This document shows positions 30,576 to 39,300 of a stretch of DNA of 64,000 nt, one piece after another. Both the position numbers and the translations under genes were made by a program. Position 1 is the first letter of the stretch; the number at the start of each line of letters is the position of its first letter. This DNA is from Alkalibacterium subtropicum (lineage in GTDB: Bacteria; Bacillota; Bacilli; Lactobacillales; Carnobacteriaceae_A). The stretch covers positions 1 through 64,000 of the forward strand of contig NZ_FOLT01000002.1 of NCBI RefSeq assembly GCF_900112455.1, given 5' to 3'. The notes beneath the pieces are model-generated. The model did no database searches. It saw nothing but the letters and a program-made list of their open reading frames with translations, and was not told the DNA's origin.

Positions 30576-31220
30576 ATGAAAAACCAGGACCAGCGCGTTA
30601 TCGGAAGCTATGAAGATGATAAGGAAACGAAACGGATCATCCGTCATTTAATGGATCAGGGATACAGAAAAGATCAGCTGACGATATACACCAACGAAGA
30701 GAAACATCATCTGTTTTCAGAGGTAGAGAATGTTCAAGTAGCTCAACCTGATACTGACACCCATGAAAATATGGATACACCTGAGGAAGATAAAAATTTC
30801 TGGGAGTCTATTCGTGATGCCTTTCATGTTCGAGAAGACCATAGGTTTGATGACCCCAGCTATAAGTCAGAGAATACTCTGCTTAAGCCGTACAGAGATG
30901 ATCTTCAAAAAGGCCGTTACATCGTAGCAGTTGATGATTCTGCCGACCGACCTCGGACTGATCGGAGGGAGGAAACACCTTCCAATGAAGAAGTGGCACA
31001 TGCACAGAACCCGCCTTTGGAAACCTTAGGGACGACAGCCGGTTTCCCTAATGAAGGGTCCGTTCAGGGAATGGGCGACGGGGGACAGCCCCCGGTCGAG
31101 CCGCGCTCTGAAGACGGGACACCTCCCGAGCTGGAAGATACGGCAGCAGCGGCAGATGAACAGACTGCCACGAAAGATCGCTTAAGTCAGGAGCGACATG
31201 AAAATCGCCCGAATAAATAA
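30576..31220 (+). CDS. General stress protein 17M-like (YflT domain) with disordered tail
   Basis: Residues 1-120 resemble the YflT/general stress protein 17M domain (RVIGSYEDDKETKRIIRHLMDQGYRKDQLTIYT ... GRYIVAVD is the shape of that fold, split here by an acidic insert). Residues 125-214 are polar, rich in Pro, Glu, Asp and Thr and probably unstructured. AAGGAGG is 6 nt before ATG. Function is not established in this family beyond stress induction in Bacillus. It is monocistronic, divergent from glmU. Confidence 0.75.
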   Translation: MKNQDQRVIGSYEDDKETKRIIRHLMDQGYRKDQLTIYTNEEKHHLFSEVENVQVAQPDTDTHENMDTPEEDKNFWESIRDAFHVREDHRFDDPSYKSENTLLKPYRDDLQKGRYIVAVDDSADRPRTDRREETPSNEEVAHAQNPPLETLGTTAGFPNEGSVQGMGDGGQPPVEPRSEDGTPPELEDTAAAADEQTATKDRLSQERHENRPNK

Positions 31221-31235
31221 GAATTGAACTCAGTG

Positions 31236-31280
31236 AGGTGGAAAGACTCGATCTACGCGTGGCTTTCCATCTTTTTGTTT
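31236..31280 (+). terminator. terminator after the stress-protein gene
   Basis: GTGGAAAG (31238-31245) pairs with CTTTCCAT (31263-31270), followed by CTTTTTGTTT. It is 16 nt after the stop codon. Confidence 0.7.
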
Positions 31281-31671
31281 CTTTGATGGTCCTGTGGTTG
31301 TGATAGATGGGGATGAGCTTAGGAAGGCGGTGTATGGGGTGTATGGAGAAACGACGGAAAGGTGAAACGAGTAGAGTGGTCTTTTCACACACTGGGTATG
31401 GTCGACTTAGAACTTAGCTAACACACCGACATGACCACGCGGACATGATTCCAGTATCGGACAGCTTACAGTTCTTTTCCCCTCAGTTTGCTGAAGTGGG
31501 CTTTTCATTGGCCTGCTCACTACTTTTTTTCGGGGGGTGTGAGCCTGACGAAATGCCAGAGTAGCATTCGTTCGACTTGCTTCTTGTATATACTCCCCAA
31601 CAGTTTCCTCTTTTAAAAATCGTTTCCAGCAAAGCATTGGCCTTAGTTATCTTGAACAGCCATGACAGTCG
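31281..31671. other. convergent intergenic gap without a supported gene
   Basis: I see no gene here. Translated fragments have no ribosome site or family resemblance. Two imperfect dyads (AGTGGGC...GCTCACT near 31495-31522 and CGAAATGC...GCATTCG near 31550-31570) have centres about 51 bp apart and might be a remnant of the 52-bp-period arrays found elsewhere; the evidence is weak. Confidence 0.4.
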
Positions 31672-31703
31672 AAAAAGGTTGAGACAGTCGTCTCAACCTT
31701 TTC
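31672..31703. terminator. terminator after purR, possibly bidirectional
   Basis: AAAAGGTTGAGAC (31673-31685), a 4-nt loop and the exact complement (31690-31702). T-rich flanks occur on both strands. It is 17 nt after the purR stop. Confidence 0.88.
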
Positions 31704-31718
31704 TTATTCAAGCATGTT

Positions 31719-32546
31719 TTATTTTATCGAAGACAAAAAGTTACCGGCTGATACTTCGATCGTACGGTCTTCTGTGTTGACGTTGTCCACTTTCAGGAGC
31801 GCTGTGTAATCCTTCACGGATCGCTCGCCTCTAAAGATATTCTCAGCAATGACCGTCGCACCGACAACTTCTGAATTAAACTCTTCGATCAGGCTGATCA
31901 TGCCGTTGATGGTTCCGCCGCCTTTCAGAAAGTCGTCTACGATCACAACTTTTGACCCCATATCCAAGCTGCGTCTGGAAAGTTCCATCTTTTCCACGCG
32001 GTCAAACGAAGATCCTGAGACATAATTGATGCTCACGGTAGATCCTTCCGTCACTTTAGAATCCCGTCTGACGATGACAAAGGGCACATTAAGATAAAAC
32101 GCTACGGACTGGGCTATCGGGACCCCTTTAGTTGCGACGGTCATGACGCTGTTGACTTCCGTATCCATGTACTGAGAAGCGATGGCTCGTCCGATTCGTC
32201 TCAGCCATTTCGGGTCCCCCATCATATCCGAGAGATAGACATAACCACCTGGCAGAAGACGTTTGGAATGATTCAGCTCATCGATCAGATCATTCACAAA
32301 AGCTTCGATATCTTGCTTATTCATTTTCGGTATATATTTCACACCACCGGCAGCACCGGGAACAGTTTCAAGAAAACCAATGCCTCTTTCTGCAAAGGTA
32401 TGTTTGACGATCGTCAAGTCTTCACTGATACTGGATTTGGCAGATTCATACTTCTTTGAAAATAATGTTAAGGGAATCAGAGTATGCGGATGCTCCAGCA
32501 GATAATGAGTCATGTCGATCAGTCGCTCACTTCGTTTCGTTTTCAA
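31719..32546 (-). CDS. purR: Purine operon repressor PurR (PRPP-responsive)
   Basis: PurR binds PurBox DNA and is released by PRPP. It has an N-terminal winged-helix domain (1-70) and a phosphoribosyltransferase-like domain with the PRPP-binding loop VVIVDDFLKGGGTING at 200-215. Catalysis is absent in this family. The start is TTG with GAGGTG 7 nt upstream. Two PurBox-like sites lie 57-111 nt before the start, so autoregulation is likely. Genes for ispE, veg and rsmA, which neighbour purR in Bacillus, are about 9 kb away here. Confidence 0.95.
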   Translation of the reverse strand: MKTKRSERLIDMTHYLLEHPHTLIPLTLFSKKYESAKSSISEDLTIVKHTFAERGIGFLETVPGAAGGVKYIPKMNKQDIEAFVNDLIDELNHSKRLLPGGYVYLSDMMGDPKWLRRIGRAIASQYMDTEVNSVMTVATKGVPIAQSVAFYLNVPFVIVRRDSKVTEGSTVSINYVSGSSFDRVEKMELSRRSLDMGSKVVIVDDFLKGGGTINGMISLIEEFNSEVVGATVIAENIFRGERSVKDYTALLKVDNVNTEDRTIEVSAGNFLSSIK

Positions 32547-32602
32547 TTATTGACACCTCTTTTTTATAAAACTTTTTCATCTGTGTTCCTTATTTTAACG
32601 TT

Positions 32603-32615
32603 TTTATTCGGTAAT
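32603..32615 (-). promoter_or_regulatory. PurBox-like site, proximal
   Basis: On the minus strand ATTACCGAATAAA matches the PurBox consensus AWWWCCGAACWWT at 11 of 13 positions, 57 nt before the purR start. Confidence 0.45.
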
Positions 32616-32644
32616 TGACAGTAATTATTCAATAAATTTTAAAT

Positions 32645-32657
32645 ATTGTTCGTATTT
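32645..32657 (-). promoter_or_regulatory. PurBox-like site, distal
   Basis: On the minus strand AAATACGAACAAT matches AWWWCCGAACWWT at 12 of 13 positions. The two sites are in the same orientation, 42 bp apart, about four helical turns. Other purine genes are not in the window. Confidence 0.6.
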
Positions 32658-32742
32658 AGCTGGATTCCTTGCTGAAGATCCCTGAAATATCTCAGGAAGA
32701 GTGACATTTATCTGACAGGCAGTAAAAGCTTCCGGCATGCCA

Positions 32743-33180
32743 ATGAGTCGGCATTCAGGGTACTGACGGCAATACCGAGCTGAGCAATCCCAATGTCACC
32801 TTCTTTCGGCGTACTCACGCAGAATACAGCTTGAGCGACCCCAATGTCACCTTCTTTCGGCGTACTCACGAAGAATCCAACTTGAGCAATGCCAATGCTG
32901 ACTTCTTTCGGCGTACTCACGAAGAATACAGCTTCAGCGACCCCAATGTCACCTTCTTTCGGCGTACTCACGAAGAATCCAACTTGAGCAATGCCAATGC
33001 TGACTTCTTTCGGCGTACTCACGCAGAATACAGCTTCAGCGATGCCAATGCTGACTTCTTTTAACGTACTCACGCTAAAAAATTACTTGAGTGATGTCAT
33101 TGCAGTCGTCATTCAGCTTACTCGAGAAGCATCTTGCGTGAGTAATGTCTATCGGGTGCCGCAACTACTCTCCCAATAGT
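32743..33180. repeat. 51-bp tandem palindrome array (array C), about eight units
   Basis: The left arm TGAG (or TCAG) starts at 32781, 32832, 32883, 32934, 32985, 33036, 33088 and 33139, and the right arm GTACTCAC at 32811, 32862, 32913, 32964, 33015 and 33066, a 51-bp period that loosens to 52 at the right end. Palindromes are 37 bp (TGAGCAATGCC...GGCGTACTCA) with 14 bp between. Two unit types alternate (CGACCCCAATGTCACC and CAATGCCAATGCTGAC), so the higher-order unit is a 102-bp dimer. It lies upstream of purR and downstream of the pycA terminator. Because 51 is 3 x 17, frames stay open as artificial 17-residue repeats. Confidence 0.93.
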
Positions 33181-33291
33181 AAACACAGCGCAACTGGATC
33201 GAATAAGGCCTGGATCAGGCCTTAGCCTGATCCCACCTATCTGAAAGGCCTTAGCATGAAAGGATGATGATTGCAGTCACCGGCATCAGAT

Positions 33292-33323
33292 AAAAAGTCT
33301 GCGCAGGCAAGACGCAGACTTTT
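33292..33323 (-). terminator. pycA terminator
   Basis: AAAAGTCTGCG (33293-33303) pairs with CGCAGACTTTT (33313-33323); the minus strand runs into T5. It lies just after the pycA stop. Confidence 0.88.
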
Positions 33324-33325
33324 CT

Positions 33326-36300
33326 TTATTTTGTTTCGATTTCAACAAGCAGGTCATTGGTCTGGATCGTGTCGCCTTCTTTGACAAAGAGACGCTCGAC
33401 TTTCCCGGCAATGCCGGAACGGATCGTCGTTTCCATTTTCATGGCTTCTGTAATGACGATCGGATCGCCTTTTTCGACCTTGTCTCCACGGTTGACCAGT
33501 ACTTGAAGGACAGAACCGGGCATGGTGGCTCCGACGTGACCTTTATTTGTCGGTTCAGCCTTTTTACGCACCGCTTTCGTATTCGTCACGTTTTTATCTT
33601 TGACTTCGATCTGTCTTCCCTGTCCATTCAGCTCGAAATATAGGACACGGTTTCCTTCCAGATCCGGATCGCCGATCTGATTCAATTTAATGATCAGCGT
33701 TTTTCCTTTTTCAAGAGTCACTTCTACCTGTTCACCCATCCGCATGCCATAGAAGAACGTCGGCGTGTCGAATTTGGTTACTTCACCGTACATATTGTAG
33801 AAGAACGTATAGTCCAGGAAGACCTGCGGATACATGATATAACTGATCACTTCTTCTTCCGTCGGTTCACGGTCCAGATGTTCGCTTAATTCTTTTCTCA
33901 CTTCATTAAAATCAAGCGGTTCTTTATATTCGCCAGGTCTTTTTTCTAAAGGTTTATCCCCGTTCAGCACCAGTCTCTGTAGTTTTTCAGGGAAACCGCC
34001 TTCGGGCTGACCCAGTTCACCTTTGAAGAAACGCACGACGGATGTCGGAAAGTCCAAGTCTTCGCCTTTTTCATAGACTTCTTCTTCTGTCAGTTCATTC
34101 TGGATCATATACAGCGCCATATCCCCAACGACTTTGGAAGACGGTGTGACTTTCACGATATCTCCAAACATCCGGTTGACCACCGCGTACATATCTTTGA
34201 TATCATCCCACTGGTCTTCAAGACCGAGCCCCTTAGCCTGCTGTTTCAGATTGGTGTACTGGCCTCCTGGCATCTGGTGCGTGTAGACTTCCGTTGAAGC
34301 CGCCGGCATGCCTTCTTCAAAGTCAGCATAGTACTTACGGACATCTTCCCAGTAATGGTTAAGCTGTTCCACATTTTTAATATTGTATTTGGGCGCATGC
34401 GAAGTGCCTTCCAGCGCATAGTATAGACTTCCCATACTTGGCTGACTGGTTTTTCCACTCAAGGCACTTTGAGCCACATCCACGATGTCCACACCTGCTC
34501 GGATCGCTGCACCATAAGTGTAGATACCATTCCCACTGGTGTCGTGCATATGAAGATGGACAGGGATAGACACAGTATCTTTCAGTTCACCGATCAGACG
34601 GTAAGCGGCATACGGTTTAAGTAAGCCGGCCATATCTTTGATCGCCAGGATATGTGCACCTGTTGCTTCAAGCTCTTTCGCCATACGTTTATAGTAATTC
34701 ATCGTATATTTTGTCTGAGATGGGTCAAGCAGATCCCCGGTATAGCAGATCGTAGCTTCGGCTATCTTGTTGTTGTCCCTGACGTACTGGATGCTTTTCT
34801 CCATTTGGGGGATCCAGTTCAGGCTGTCAAAAATACGGAACACATCGATACCATTCTGTGCAGCCAGGCGAATGAATTCTTCCAGCACATTGTCCGGATA
34901 ATTGTCATAACCGACTGCATTGGATCCGCGGAACAGCATCTGGAAGAGCGTATTAGGCATTTTCTCACGAAGTTTTCTCAGACGTACCCATGGATCTTCA
35001 GTCAGGAAGCGATAAGCCACATCGAAAGTGGCACCTCCCCACATCTCGACTGAAAACAGTTCAGGAATGGCTTTTTCCGTTTCTTCCGCGATCGACAGCA
35101 TGTCATGTGTACGCATACGGGTGGCCAGAAGGCTCTGGTGGGCATCCCTGAGAGTCGTATCTGTCAATAAGACCGAGTCTTGAGCCCTGACCCATTCAGC
35201 CACTTTCTCAGGTCCTTCTTTATCCAGGATATGTTTCGGATAAACCAGCTTTGTTGAAGGCTGGATGAGTTTTTTAGGCATTCTCGGTTCTTTGAATGCA
35301 CGCTTCTCTATTTTACCGATCCCAGGGAAGCCATTCACAGTCACATTGCCGATGTATTTAAGGGTCTTATTGCCCCGGTCTCTGATTTTAGGGTATTCAA
35401 ACAATTCCGGCGTCTCATCGATGAAACGGGTCGTCACTTTTCCACTTCGGAAAGTTGGATGTTTCAGGACATTGATAAGAAACGGGATATTCGTCACGAC
35501 ACCACGAATACGGAACTCGATCAGGGCTCGAGTCATTTTCTGTACCGCTTTGTCATAATCCAGGCCTTCTGTCGACAGCTTGACGAGAAGCGAGTCAAAG
35601 AACGGGGTGACCACTGACCCCTGGAAACCGTTTCCGGCATCCAGACGTATGCCGAATCCACCCGGTGAACGGTAGGTATTGATTCTTCCTGTATCAGGCA
35701 GGAAGCCATTGGCCGGATCTTCTGTGGTGATGCGGCACTGGATGGCCGCGCCTTGCAGTTTAATGTCTTCCTGTTTTGGAATACCGATCTCTTTATGCAG
35801 ATCTTGTCCCTGGGCGATCAGGATCTGAGTCTGAACGATATCTATCCCCGTCACCATTTCAGTGATGGTATGCTCGACCTGCACCCTTGGATTGACTTCA
35901 ATAAAGTAGAACGCGTCATTTTCCAGCAGGAATTCTACCGTTCCGGCATTCACATAGCCAACATGTTTCATCAATTTTACAGCCGTCTGACACAGCTCTT
36001 CTCTCAATGCGGGATCCAAGTCCACACATGGTGCAACTTCAACGACCTTCTGATGACGTCTCTGGACGGAACAGTCTCTTTCAAACAAATGGATAATGTT
36101 GCCGTGACTGTCACCAAAGATCTGCACTTCGATATGTTTCGGATTAGCAATATATTTTTCGATGTATATATCATCCTGACCAAAGGCCGCTTTTGCTTCA
36201 CTTTTCGCTCTTTCAAATCCTTCGGCTGCTTCGACTGCATTGTTTGCGACACGCATGCCGCGTCCACCGCCGCCCATTGCCGCTTTCATCATGATCGGGT

Positions 36301-36757
36301 AGCCATATGTTTCCCCGAATGCGAGCACAGCTTGCACATCACGGACAGGTCCGTCAGTACCGGGAACGGTCGGGATGCCGGCTTCTTTCGCTACGTTTTT
36401 CGCTTTGATTTTATCTCCGAATATATCTAAATGATGCGTGTCCGGTCCGATAAAGGTCAACCCTTCTGCTTCACACCGTTCGGCAAACTTCAAGTTTTCT
36501 GAAAGGAAACCATACCCCGGATGAATCGCATCTGCGCCAGCCTCCTTGGCAACTTGAATGATGCTTTCACCGTCCAGATAGGCTTCGATCGGTTTTTTAC
36601 CTTTACCCACGAGATAAGCTTCATCAGCTTTAAAGCGGTGTACACTTGCTTCATCTTCCAGTGCGTATATTCCCACAGTCTCGATGTGCAGCTCAGCCAG
36701 CGCTCTGAAGATACGGATAGCTATTTCACCTCTGTTGGCGACCAATACTTTTTTCAT
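33326..36757 (-). CDS. pyc: Pyruvate carboxylase
   Basis: Biotin-dependent carboxylation of pyruvate to oxaloacetate, the anaplerotic step that supplies aspartate. The 1,143-residue single chain has the order biotin carboxylase (1-450, with KAAMGGGGRGMR and EVNPRVQVEHT), carboxyltransferase (about 530-800, DTTLRDAHQSLLATR, RIFDSLNW, HMHDTSGNG), allosteric linker and C-terminal biotinyl domain with EAMKMET carrying the biotinyl Lys. The ATG at 36757 follows GAGGTG by 8 nt. It probably provides substrate for aspartate synthesis, which the AspD paralogues would consume. The gene has its own terminator. Confidence 0.97.
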   Translation of the reverse strand: MKKVLVANRGEIAIRIFRALAELHIETVGIYALEDEASVHRFKADEAYLVGKGKKPIEAYLDGESIIQVAKEAGADAIHPGYGFLSENLKFAERCEAEGLTFIGPDTHHLDIFGDKIKAKNVAKEAGIPTVPGTDGPVRDVQAVLAFGETYGYPIMMKAAMGGGGRGMRVANNAVEAAEGFERAKSEAKAAFGQDDIYIEKYIANPKHIEVQIFGDSHGNIIHLFERDCSVQRRHQKVVEVAPCVDLDPALREELCQTAVKLMKHVGYVNAGTVEFLLENDAFYFIEVNPRVQVEHTITEMVTGIDIVQTQILIAQGQDLHKEIGIPKQEDIKLQGAAIQCRITTEDPANGFLPDTGRINTYRSPGGFGIRLDAGNGFQGSVVTPFFDSLLVKLSTEGLDYDKAVQKMTRALIEFRIRGVVTNIPFLINVLKHPTFRSGKVTTRFIDETPELFEYPKIRDRGNKTLKYIGNVTVNGFPGIGKIEKRAFKEPRMPKKLIQPSTKLVYPKHILDKEGPEKVAEWVRAQDSVLLTDTTLRDAHQSLLATRMRTHDMLSIAEETEKAIPELFSVEMWGGATFDVAYRFLTEDPWVRLRKLREKMPNTLFQMLFRGSNAVGYDNYPDNVLEEFIRLAAQNGIDVFRIFDSLNWIPQMEKSIQYVRDNNKIAEATICYTGDLLDPSQTKYTMNYYKRMAKELEATGAHILAIKDMAGLLKPYAAYRLIGELKDTVSIPVHLHMHDTSGNGIYTYGAAIRAGVDIVDVAQSALSGKTSQPSMGSLYYALEGTSHAPKYNIKNVEQLNHYWEDVRKYYADFEEGMPAASTEVYTHQMPGGQYTNLKQQAKGLGLEDQWDDIKDMYAVVNRMFGDIVKVTPSSKVVGDMALYMIQNELTEEEVYEKGEDLDFPTSVVRFFKGELGQPEGGFPEKLQRLVLNGDKPLEKRPGEYKEPLDFNEVRKELSEHLDREPTEEEVISYIMYPQVFLDYTFFYNMYGEVTKFDTPTFFYGMRMGEQVEVTLEKGKTLIIKLNQIGDPDLEGNRVLYFELNGQGRQIEVKDKNVTNTKAVRKKAEPTNKGHVGATMPGSVLQVLVNRGDKVEKGDPIVITEAMKMETTIRSGIAGKVERLFVKEGDTIQTNDLLVEIETK

Positions 36758-36964
36758 CAAATTTTCACCTCGTCTTTATTTATGTGAATAATCTATCATC
36801 GTTTTTTAAGCTTACAATCTATTTTACCAGAGTTTAGCCTCAAATAAAAAAGAATTTAAAAAAGCAGCGGATGACTCTACAAAAAAAGAGCGCTTTTCAG
36901 CCCCCTTTTTCTTCATTTGATTCGAAAACAGCTTGAAAGAATACTCACAGCCTATTTGTTCCAC

Positions 36965-38041
36965 TCATACACTCACCCTGTTCCTTCCCTCATGTTTGGA
37001 CTTATAGAGCAGGACATCAGCCATCTCGATCATGTCTGACAGCTGATTGATCGTTTCCGGATAAACAGTGACCCCGATCGATACAGTGACTGGGATACTG
37101 ATCAGGTTGTGCGTAATGAAATGATGCTGCTCCACTTTCCTGCGTATCGCCTCAGCCAGTTGGACTGCTTCCGCTTTATCACTTTTCGGTAAAACGACTG
37201 CAAACTCTTCCCCGCCTTTTCTGAAGGCCATCCCGTTTTTATGGATCACCTCTTCCAGGATACGACCAAGTTCAACAAGGACATAATCTCCAGCAGAATG
37301 ACCGTAGGCATCATTTGTCCGCTTAAAATGATCGATATCCAGCATGATAAGGGCAACAGATTCCTGGTTCATCTGTGCTTCGAGCGAAACTTTTTCCCAG
37401 AAAGCCTCGAATCGTCTGACATTACTTAGACCAGTCAGAAAATCCGTTGAAGATTCGATCTGATATTTATTGAAGAGATATTCGGAGTTCCTTATGTAAT
37501 TAACGAGGTAGACCGCGGACATACCCGCTAGTGTGGAAATCAACCAGAAAAGTAGAATCAGCGGTGCCAGATTCATCCCTTCGATCAAATAAATCAGGAA
37601 AAAAGTCACGATAATATTGGAATATAAAGTGAAGAACATCCCTTTCTTCAAAATGTTTTCTTTATTTTTGAAGAATTCATCCAATACTAAATATCCTGCC
37701 AGCAAAATCCCGATCAGATAAACGGCACTTTCGGCCGATCGCCCTGCACCGATCTGAAAACGGCTTAACCCAATCACCAGACTGCTGATCAAAGCCGGTC
37801 GTTTCCCTACAAAGAGGACAAGCAGCATGACCGGGATATATCTGAAATCTAAAATGGTGTCGCCATTGACTCGTATAGAAAAGTACATCAGGAGATACCC
37901 CAGGAAGCCGCCACTCAATCCATCTATGATCATTGAAAGTCCCGGCACTGAAGACTTCTTATGACTACGCCATCTCACTTGCATGTAGATGAAAATCAGT
38001 GAAATAACGATTGAAAAATTAACAAACAAATCAGGAACCAT
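36965..38041 (-). CDS. Membrane-bound diguanylate cyclase
   Basis: The N-terminal half (1-185) has about six hydrophobic segments arranged like a 5TM-LytS/YhcK-type sensor; the C-terminal GGDEF domain (about 195-358) starts DFLTGLSNVRRFE, contains LDIDHFKRTNDAYGHSAGD and has an intact active loop GGEEF at 276-280. It should make c-di-GMP from two GTP. The RxxD inhibitory site normally five residues before the loop is absent (HKNGMAFRK instead). AGAAGGAG lies 6 nt before ATG. No EAL/HD-GYP or PilZ protein is in the window. The gene follows the adc cluster region on the same strand, with a 467-nt gap. Confidence 0.88.
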   Translation of the reverse strand: MVPDLFVNFSIVISLIFIYMQVRWRSHKKSSVPGLSMIIDGLSGGFLGYLLMYFSIRVNGDTILDFRYIPVMLLVLFVGKRPALISSLVIGLSRFQIGAGRSAESAVYLIGILLAGYLVLDEFFKNKENILKKGMFFTLYSNIIVTFFLIYLIEGMNLAPLILLFWLISTLAGMSAVYLVNYIRNSEYLFNKYQIESSTDFLTGLSNVRRFEAFWEKVSLEAQMNQESVALIMLDIDHFKRTNDAYGHSAGDYVLVELGRILEEVIHKNGMAFRKGGEEFAVVLPKSDKAEAVQLAEAIRRKVEQHHFITHNLISIPVTVSIGVTVYPETINQLSDMIEMADVLLYKSKHEGRNRVSV

Positions 38042-38440
38042 TACATACTCCTTCTATTACTTTAAATTTAATCAGGTTCAATTCGGTTCTACATTCTGTC
38101 AGATCCTGCGTTTTTATCGCTTTACATAATAAGAGTGTATCATGTTCTTTGCCTGGAGACAAAACGGCTTCAGTCCTTTTGGGTCGTGCAGCTCGGTTGG
38201 GCAGACCGTTCACTCATAGGTCTGAGGTGCTCAACTATACGTTTTCAGTCTGAAGCTGACTTTCCCCACTCGGTGCAGGTTCAACAGCTCAGGGCTAGAG
38301 GAAAACATTTCCTTTACACATGTTGCACAGGTTCGCTCCACAGGATTTTATGACCCACTTTTCGTAACGTTTTAGGGGGACTTTCTTAGCCCCGCAAAAC
38401 ACTTCCTCCTGATCAGGTAACTGTTCTGGTATGAAAAGAC
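38042..38440. other. intergenic gap upstream of the diguanylate cyclase, no supported gene
   Basis: No coding potential with a ribosome site is seen. There is an inverted repeat GTTGGGCAGACC...GGTCTG...TGCTCAAC (38196-38235). A CAGGTTC element recurs at 52 bp (38277, 38329) with a weaker GGTGC at 38226. This is suggestive of the 52-bp periodic family but too weak to call an array. Confidence 0.3.
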
Positions 38441-38447
38441 CTTTATA

Positions 38448-38488
38448 AAGCGAAAAGACTGGGACGTCTTGTCCCAGCCTTTTCGCTC
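38448..38488 (-). terminator. adcB terminator
   Basis: GCGAAAAGACTGGGAC and GTCCCAGCCTTTTCGC form a 16-bp stem with one mismatch; using only the inner CTGGGAC/GTCCCAG stem leaves a TCTTTTCG tail on the minus strand. Confidence 0.75.
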
Positions 38489-38508
38489 AGCTATTCCTTT
38501 TTTTAAAT

Positions 38509-39300
38509 CTACTTAAACACCGCGATCAGAGAAAAGATAGCGATATAGATCAGTGTGATGGTCGCACCCGGAGGCGTCCCCAGATAATAAGAGCCCATAA
38601 GTCCCATTATCATACCGATCAACGCCACACCGATACCGATGAAGATGACCCCGTTAAAGCTCTTGCTTAGCCTTATGGAGATCGCGGCCGGCAGGATCAG
38701 GATCGCAGATACCAGCAGGGCACCGACGATCGGCATGATCAAGGCGATCGTCACACCGGTCAGGATGTTAAACATCACCGACATGAACTGGATCGGAAGC
38801 CCTGCTGTGTAGGCTGTTTCTTCGTCAAACGTCAGAGTGTACATCGGCTTGCGGAAGATACTGTACAGAACGATGATAACCACGGTCAGAATGAGCAGCA
38901 TCCAGACCTGCTGGACAGATATCGTCACTATGGAACCGAAGAGAAACTGCTGGATACTGACTGTGGCGCCGCTGTCGTTCAGTCCCATAAGTACAAGGGC
39001 AGTAGCCATACCTCCAGACATCAGGATCGCGATCGATATCTCAGAATACGTCCGATAAACCTTTCTGAGGTATTCAAGGATCCCGGCCACGATCACGACG
39101 ACCAGGATATTCACCCAGGTCGGGTCATACCCAAGAAGCAGACCTAAAGATACCCCCGCCAGTGATACATGAGACAAGGTATCTGCCATCAGTGACTGAC
39201 GTCTCAGGATGAGGAACAGTCCCAGCATAGGTGCGATCAGTGAAATGAGGATGGATGCTTGGAACGCTCTTTGCATGAATCCATAGAGAAACATCTCCAC
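38509..39300 (-). CDS. adcB: Zinc ABC transporter permease AdcB/ZnuB
   Basis: A polytopic ABC-3 family permease of 263 residues with about eight membrane segments and the family blocks LILRRQSLMADTLSHVSLAGVSLG and PIVGALLVSAILILPAA. It forms the channel of the zinc importer with AdcC and AdcA. The start is GTG with AAGGAGG 7 nt upstream. The reading frame overlaps the end of adcC by 64 nt, which supports coupled translation. Confidence 0.93.
   Translation of the reverse strand: MEMFLYGFMQRAFQASILISLIAPMLGLFLILRRQSLMADTLSHVSLAGVSLGLLLGYDPTWVNILVVVIVAGILEYLRKVYRTYSEISIAILMSGGMATALVLMGLNDSGATVSIQQFLFGSIVTISVQQVWMLLILTVVIIVLYSIFRKPMYTLTFDEETAYTAGLPIQFMSVMFNILTGVTIALIMPIVGALLVSAILILPAAISIRLSKSFNGVIFIGIGVALIGMIMGLMGSYYLGTPPGATITLIYIAIFSLIAVFK

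Noticed and set aside
31495-31590. Two dyads about 51 bp apart in the stress-protein/purR gap
   Set aside because: Only two weak members, without shared sequence; could be chance.
32708-33073. Open frame on the minus strand encoding 17-residue repeats (VSTPKE...IGIAQ)
   Set aside because: It lies wholly in the 51-bp array, has no ribosome site, and the plus strand is equally open in repeats. The frame is a by-product of a period divisible by three.
36880-36905. cre-like TGAAAAGCGCTC between the diguanylate cyclase and pycA
   Set aside because: The right half does not match the cre consensus and no promoter was found beside it.
38226-38340. Possible further 52-bp array upstream of the diguanylate cyclase
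   Set aside because: Only a 7-bp match (CAGGTTC) recurs at 52 bp; there is no convincing series of palindromes.
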